A program made the translations under genes and the position numbers. The notes under the pieces are model-generated. The model had not been told where the DNA came from. It worked only from the letters and a program-made list of their open reading frames with translations, and did no database searches. Positions 5,333 to 8,294 of a DNA stretch of 8,294 bases are shown here, one piece after another (the stretch's first letter is position 1; each line of letters begins with the position of its first letter). Origin of the DNA: Novosphingobium sp. (lineage in GTDB: Bacteria > Pseudomonadota > Alphaproteobacteria > Sphingomonadales > Sphingomonadaceae); contig JAQVEQ010000128.1 of the NCBI GenBank assembly GCA_028697875.1, positions 1 through 8,294 of the forward strand, given 5' to 3'.

Positions 5333-6222
5333 CCTTGCAGCTCCTTGCGGATGCGGGGCCAGAACATGCCGAACGCAAGGCCGGCCATCACTAGCGCGAA
5401 GGCGGTCAGCTTCCACGTCTGGAGCGGTTCGCCAAGGAGGAACGCCGACGCGCCCAGGCCGAAGACCGGCACCAGCAGCGCCAGGGGCGCGACGGTTGCC
5501 GACGGATGGCGGTTGAGCAGCCAGCCCCACGCGACGTAGCCGAACATCGTGTTGCCGGCCGATTGCCATGCGATTGCCGCCCAGGTCCAGCCGTCGGCGG
5601 CCGCGATCCCGGCCGCCATGCGTTCCGGCCCTTCCAGGACCAGCGCGAAGCCGGCCAGCGGCGGCACTGCGAAAAGGGCGGACCACACGACATAGGACAG
5701 CATGTTTTCCGGCTGTGCCCGGCGTGCCGCGATATTGCCCAGAGCCCAGCTCAATGCCGCCAGCAGGACAAGGCCCAGCCCCAGCGGCGTGGCGCTGCCG
5801 TCCGTGTGGACACCGATGGTGACGAGGCCCGCCGTGGCCAGCAGCAGGGCGCCGACTTGATAAGGCGCGACCTTTTCGCCGTTCAGCCGCATGGACAGGC
5901 CGATCGTGAAGAAGACCTGCGTCTGGATCACCAGGGAGGCGAGCCCGGGGGTGATGTCGCTGCGCATCGCGGTAAACAGCACGCCGAACTGGCCCGCGCC
6001 GATCAGCGCGCCATAGGCGGCGAGGTTGCCCCAGGCCACCTTCGGGCGCGGCACGAAGAAGGCGAGCGGGACGAAGACGAAGACAAAGCGCAGCAGTGCG
6101 AAAGTCAGCGGCGGCAAGTGCGCCAGCGCCAGCTTGATGACGACGAAATTGGTTCCCCATACCGCCATGACCGCCACGGCAAGCAGGAGGTGGAACGGCG
6201 GCAGGCCGTGACGCGTCGCCAT
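5329..6222 (-). CDS. EamA-family exporter, like the cysteine/O-acetylserine exporter
   Basis: This 297-residue, ten-helix inner-membrane transporter of the DMT superfamily has two EamA repeats (about 12-138 and 150-290). Several blocks agree closely with E. coli EamA (YdeD), which exports O-acetylserine and cysteine: VWGTNFVVIKLALAHLPPLT (21-40), FVPRPKV (56-62), GLASLVIQTQVFFTI (93-107), LSWALGNI (157-164) and VAPLALLVPVFGLGASA (244-260). This is much closer than general DMT likeness, and clearly different from the DMT gene at 602-1486. The gene starts 7 nt after the ispG stop and has only a weak ribosome binding site, so it probably depends on read-through from ispG. It overlaps the acetyltransferase start by 4 nt. 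Cysteine or acetylserine as substrate is inferred from likeness. Confidence 0.88.
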   Translation of the reverse strand: MATRHGLPPFHLLLAVAVMAVWGTNFVVIKLALAHLPPLTFALLRFVFVFVPLAFFVPRPKVAWGNLAAYGALIGAGQFGVLFTAMRSDITPGLASLVIQTQVFFTIGLSMRLNGEKVAPYQVGALLLATAGLVTIGVHTDGSATPLGLGLVLLAALSWALGNIAARRAQPENMLSYVVWSALFAVPPLAGFALVLEGPERMAAGIAAADGWTWAAIAWQSAGNTMFGYVAWGWLLNRHPSATVAPLALLVPVFGLGASAFLLGEPLQTWKLTAFALVMAGLAFGMFWPRIRKELQG

Positions 6223-6229
6223 GGGGTGC

Positions 6230-7369
6230 CTAGTGCGCCGTTACCTCGGTCGCCTTCCCCGCATCGGTCATCTGCGCTTCGATTTCGGCGGCCTTCTGTT
6301 CCACGAGGGCGACGATATGCTCGAGCATCGCATCGCTTTGCACGTGGTGGTCGGTCACGCCCGAAAGGTAGACCATGTGCTTGTCGTTACCGCCGCCGGT
6401 AATGCCGATATCGGTTTCGCGCGCTTCGCCCGGGCCATTGACCACGCAGCCCAGCACCGAGAGCGACAGCGGGGTCTTGATGTGTTGCAGCCGGTCTTCC
6501 AGCGCGGCGACCGTGCGGATCACGTCGAAGCCCTGCCGCGCGCAGCTGGGGCAGCTCACCACCCGCACGCCGCGCGTCCTGAGGCCGAGCGCCTTGAGGA
6601 TTTCGAAGCCGACACGCACTTCCTGTTCCGGTTCGGCCGAAAGCGAGACGCGGATCGTGTCGCCGATCCCGGCCCACAGCATGTTGCCGATGCCGATGCT
6701 GGACTTGACCGTGCCGCCGATCAGCCCGCCCGCCTCGGTTATGCCGAGGTGCAGCGGGCAGTCGACCGCTTCGGCCAGCCCCTGGTAGGCGGCGACCGCA
6801 AGGAACACGTCGCTGGCCTTTACTGCCACCTTGTATTCGTGGAAATCGTGATCCTGCAGCAGCTTGATATGGTCGAGCGCGCTTTCCACCAGTGCTTCGG
6901 GGCAGGGCTCGCCGTATTTCTCCAGCAGGTCCTTCTCGAGACTGCCGGCATTGACCCCGATGCGGATCGCGCAGCCGTTGGCCTTGGCAGCGCGGACCAC
7001 TTCGGCCACGCGTTCGCTGCTGCCGATATTGCCGGGATTGATGCGCAGGCAGGCCGCGCCCGCATCGGCGGCTTCGAGCGCGCGCTTGTAGTGGAAATGG
7101 ATGTCCGCGATCAGCGGGACCTGCGCGGCCTTCACGATTTCGCGGAAGGCGGCGGTGCTTGCCTCGTCCGGGCAGGAGACGCGGATCAGGTCGGCCCCGG
7201 CATCCTCGCAACGGCGGATCTGGTCGATCGTCGCCGCCGCGTCGGAGGTGGGGGTATTGGTCATGGTCTGGACCGTGATCGGCGCGTCGCCGCCGACCGG
7301 TACGGAACCGACCATGATCTGGCGGCTCTTGCGCCGCTCGATAGTGCGCCAGGGGCGAATGGAAGACAT
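6230..7369 (-). CDS. ispG: 4-hydroxy-3-methylbut-2-enyl diphosphate synthase (IspG/GcpE)
   Basis: This 379-residue protein catalyses the seventh step of the MEP isoprenoid pathway, turning 2-C-methyl-D-erythritol 2,4-cyclodiphosphate into HMBPP with a 4Fe-4S cluster and an electron donor. The N-terminal TIM-barrel part includes GDAPITVQTMTNTPTSD (27-43), ADIHFHYKRAL (88-98) and LRINPGNIGS (108-117). The C-terminal cluster domain has SCPSCARQGFD (272-282) and LGCVVNGPGEA (306-316). Cluster ligands are expected at Cys273, Cys276, Cys308 and Glu315, all present. Length agrees with the short bacterial form (about 370 residues), without the large insert of plant and some other bacterial versions. 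The start MSSIRPWRTIERRKSRQIMV is family-typical; the longer upstream reading has a non-conserved Arg/Pro-rich tail. No ribosome binding site precedes it, and a promoter ends 7 nt before the ATG. It leads a three-gene unit. Confidence 0.97.
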   Translation of the reverse strand: MSSIRPWRTIERRKSRQIMVGSVPVGGDAPITVQTMTNTPTSDAAATIDQIRRCEDAGADLIRVSCPDEASTAAFREIVKAAQVPLIADIHFHYKRALEAADAGAACLRINPGNIGSSERVAEVVRAAKANGCAIRIGVNAGSLEKDLLEKYGEPCPEALVESALDHIKLLQDHDFHEYKVAVKASDVFLAVAAYQGLAEAVDCPLHLGITEAGGLIGGTVKSSIGIGNMLWAGIGDTIRVSLSAEPEQEVRVGFEILKALGLRTRGVRVVSCPSCARQGFDVIRTVAALEDRLQHIKTPLSLSVLGCVVNGPGEARETDIGITGGGNDKHMVYLSGVTDHHVQSDAMLEHIVALVEQKAAEIEAQMTDAGKATEVTAH

Positions 7370-7376
7370 GGGCGCG

Positions 7377-7405
7377 CATATAGTCCGCCCGGTGCGAAGG
7401 GGCAA
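7377..7405 (-). promoter_or_regulatory. ispG: Probable ispG promoter giving a leaderless transcript
   Basis: On the minus strand TTGCCC (7400-7405) and TATATG (7377-7382) are separated by 17 bp, a good sigma-70-type pair. Only seven bases, CGCGCCC (7370-7376), lie between the -10 element and the ATG at 7369. Transcription would be expected to start at or within a base or two of the initiation codon. This agrees with the lack of a ribosome binding site before ispG. Confidence 0.45.
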
Positions 7406-7430
7406 TGACAGCGGCGGCAGATTGCGGCAT

Positions 7431-7435
7431 GAAGG
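7431..7435 (+). promoter_or_regulatory. Ribosome binding site supporting the start at 7441
   Basis: GAAGG at 7431-7435 lies 5 nt before ATG 7441. In-frame ATGs at 7405 and 7429 are possible; 7405 has AAGGGG only 2 nt before it, which is too close, and 7429 has nothing. The residues gained by an earlier start (MTAAADCGMKAA) look unconserved. Confidence 0.45.
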
Positions 7436-7440
7436 CGGCG

Positions 7441-8294
7441 ATGGACGATACGACCGGCCACGACGAGATAACGGATGACGGTTTGTTGCTGTTCGGCCGT
7501 GTGCTGGACGGCAAGGGCGGTGCGCGGCCAATCGGCTGGGAAGAAGCGTGCGACTGGCAGCCGCAGGCGCCGGGCGAAGTGCTATGGGTTCACCTCCGCC
7601 GTTTCCAGCCGGGCGTGGCCGAATGGCTCGAGCATGACCTTTCCGTTCCCGAACCGACCGCCGAACTGCTGACCAGCGACGATACGCGTCCGCGCGCCTT
7701 CCGCGAGGGGAACACGCTTGTCGCGACGCTGAGGGGGATCAATTTCAATCCCAGCGCGGAACCGGAGGACATGGTTTCCATGCAGCTGTGGTCGGACGGG
7801 CAGCGCCTCGTCACTCTGCGCCGCCACCCGCTGCAGACCCCGCGCATCGTGCTGGCGGATATCGATGCGGGCCGCGGGCCCGGCGATGCCGGGGCGCTGA
7901 TCACGTCGCTGACCGAGCACATGATCGCCCATATGAACCGCTCGATCGTCGACATGAACGACCATATCGACCAGCTCGAGGAAGCGGACGACGACGGCGA
8001 TGCCGAGGAAATGCTGGAGAAGATCGGCACGATCCGCCGCAACTGCCTGGCGCTGAAACGCCACATGTCGCCCCAGCACGAGGCGCTGGAGCGGATTTCG
8101 CGCGATGCGCCGGGCTGGTTCGAGGAACACGACCGGCGCGAAATCGCCGAGACGATCGACCGGCTGAAACGCTATCTCGACGATCTCGACATCAGCAAGG
8201 AAAGCGCGGTGGTGCTGATGGACGAACTGCGCGGCAAGGCGCTCACCCGGTCCGAACAGACCAGCTACCTGCTGACCATCGTGGCCGCGATCTT
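7441..8294 (+). CDS. zntB: ZntB/CorA-family metal ion transporter, 3' end missing
   Basis: The frame stays open from ATG 7441 to the window end (284 codons). It encodes the cytosolic domain of a CorA-superfamily transporter of the ZntB type, which moves Zn2+ or related divalent cations across the inner membrane as a pentamer. The N-terminal part has LLFGRVLDGKGGARPI (16-31) and LWVHLRRFQPGVAEWL (48-63). LRGINFNPSAEPEDMVSMQL (97-116) is the characteristic ZntB-type segment. From about 150 to 270 come long charged helices (MNDHIDQLEE; LKRYLDDLD) forming the stalk. The family is near 325 residues: the window stops at SYLLTIVAAI, just where the first of two membrane helices begins, so the GxN selectivity motif is off the edge. 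The gene is divergent from ispG with 71 nt between starts. I see no clear promoter; one may lie within the ispG 5' end. Confidence 0.85.
   Translation, partial: MDDTTGHDEITDDGLLLFGRVLDGKGGARPIGWEEACDWQPQAPGEVLWVHLRRFQPGVAEWLEHDLSVPEPTAELLTSDDTRPRAFREGNTLVATLRGINFNPSAEPEDMVSMQLWSDGQRLVTLRRHPLQTPRIVLADIDAGRGPGDAGALITSLTEHMIAHMNRSIVDMNDHIDQLEEADDDGDAEEMLEKIGTIRRNCLALKRHMSPQHEALERISRDAPGWFEEHDRREIAETIDRLKRYLDDLDISKESAVVLMDELRGKALTRSEQTSYLLTIVAAI

Noticed and set aside
3756..5378. 540-codon minus-strand open frame spanning the glycosyltransferase and acetyltransferase
   Set aside because: Arg/Pro/Ala-rich, no recognisable domain, and it overlaps two well-supported genes in another frame of the same strand. 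It is a high-GC shadow.
6221..7408. 395-codon plus-strand open frame opposite ispG
   Set aside because: Exactly antisense to a highly conserved gene; its composition (Arg, His, Asp-rich) is what complementing ispG codons gives.
1..8294. Mobile elements, CRISPR, tRNA or defence genes
   Set aside because: No transposase, integrase, spaced repeats, tRNA-like cloverleaf or toxin-antitoxin pair was seen; gene content is chromosomal and mostly housekeeping.

Overview
The window is GC-rich chromosomal DNA. Protein character points to an alphaproteobacterium of the order Sphingomonadales (Erythrobacter, Novosphingobium or Sphingomonas type). The evidence is the aconitase N-terminus, the ZntB-like transporter, the IspG sequence and promoter elements of alphaproteobacterial style. 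No database search was possible, so the genus is not assigned. There are no tRNA or rRNA genes, CRISPR arrays, insertion sequences or phage genes. Coding is dense and the long overlapping ORFs on opposite strands are GC-driven shadows.

Layout from left to right. (1) 1-211, minus: the 5' end of aconitase acnA. (2) 212-605: a short non-coding stretch, then a probable 54-residue membrane-anchored protein (441-605, plus). A perfect GGAAC-N16-CGTT element, the EcfG general-stress promoter consensus, lies upstream of it. Its stop codon overlaps that of the next gene. (3) 602-1486, minus: a ten-helix DMT/EamA transporter. (4) 1664-3064, plus: an exported YcbB-like L,D-transpeptidase. (5) 3081-3716, minus: a Tat-exported L,D-transpeptidase of the other catalytic family (YkuD_2 type), tail to tail with the first. 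(6) 3785-4744, minus: a GT-A-like glycosyltransferase with a DxD motif, just upstream of and co-directional with the second transpeptidase. (7) 7369 down to 4850, minus: a compact three-gene unit, ispG, then an EamA-type exporter, then a GNAT/SSAT-like acetyltransferase. The spacings are 7 nt and an ATGA overlap. (8) 7441-8294, plus: a ZntB/CorA-type metal transporter cut by the window end just as its first membrane helix begins.

How the genes relate: the middle of the window (1664-4744) looks like a small cell-envelope block, with two peptidoglycan cross-link enzymes of different families and a sugar transferase. The ispG unit joins isoprenoid precursor synthesis, by a 4Fe-4S enzyme, to a probable cysteine-type exporter and a small-amine or amino-acid acetyltransferase.

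The most notable signals are regulatory: the exact EcfG-type promoter before the tiny membrane protein, a one-mismatch copy before the YcbB-like transpeptidase, and a promoter placed so that ispG may be transcribed without a 5' leader. I do not see a wholly new multi-gene system here.
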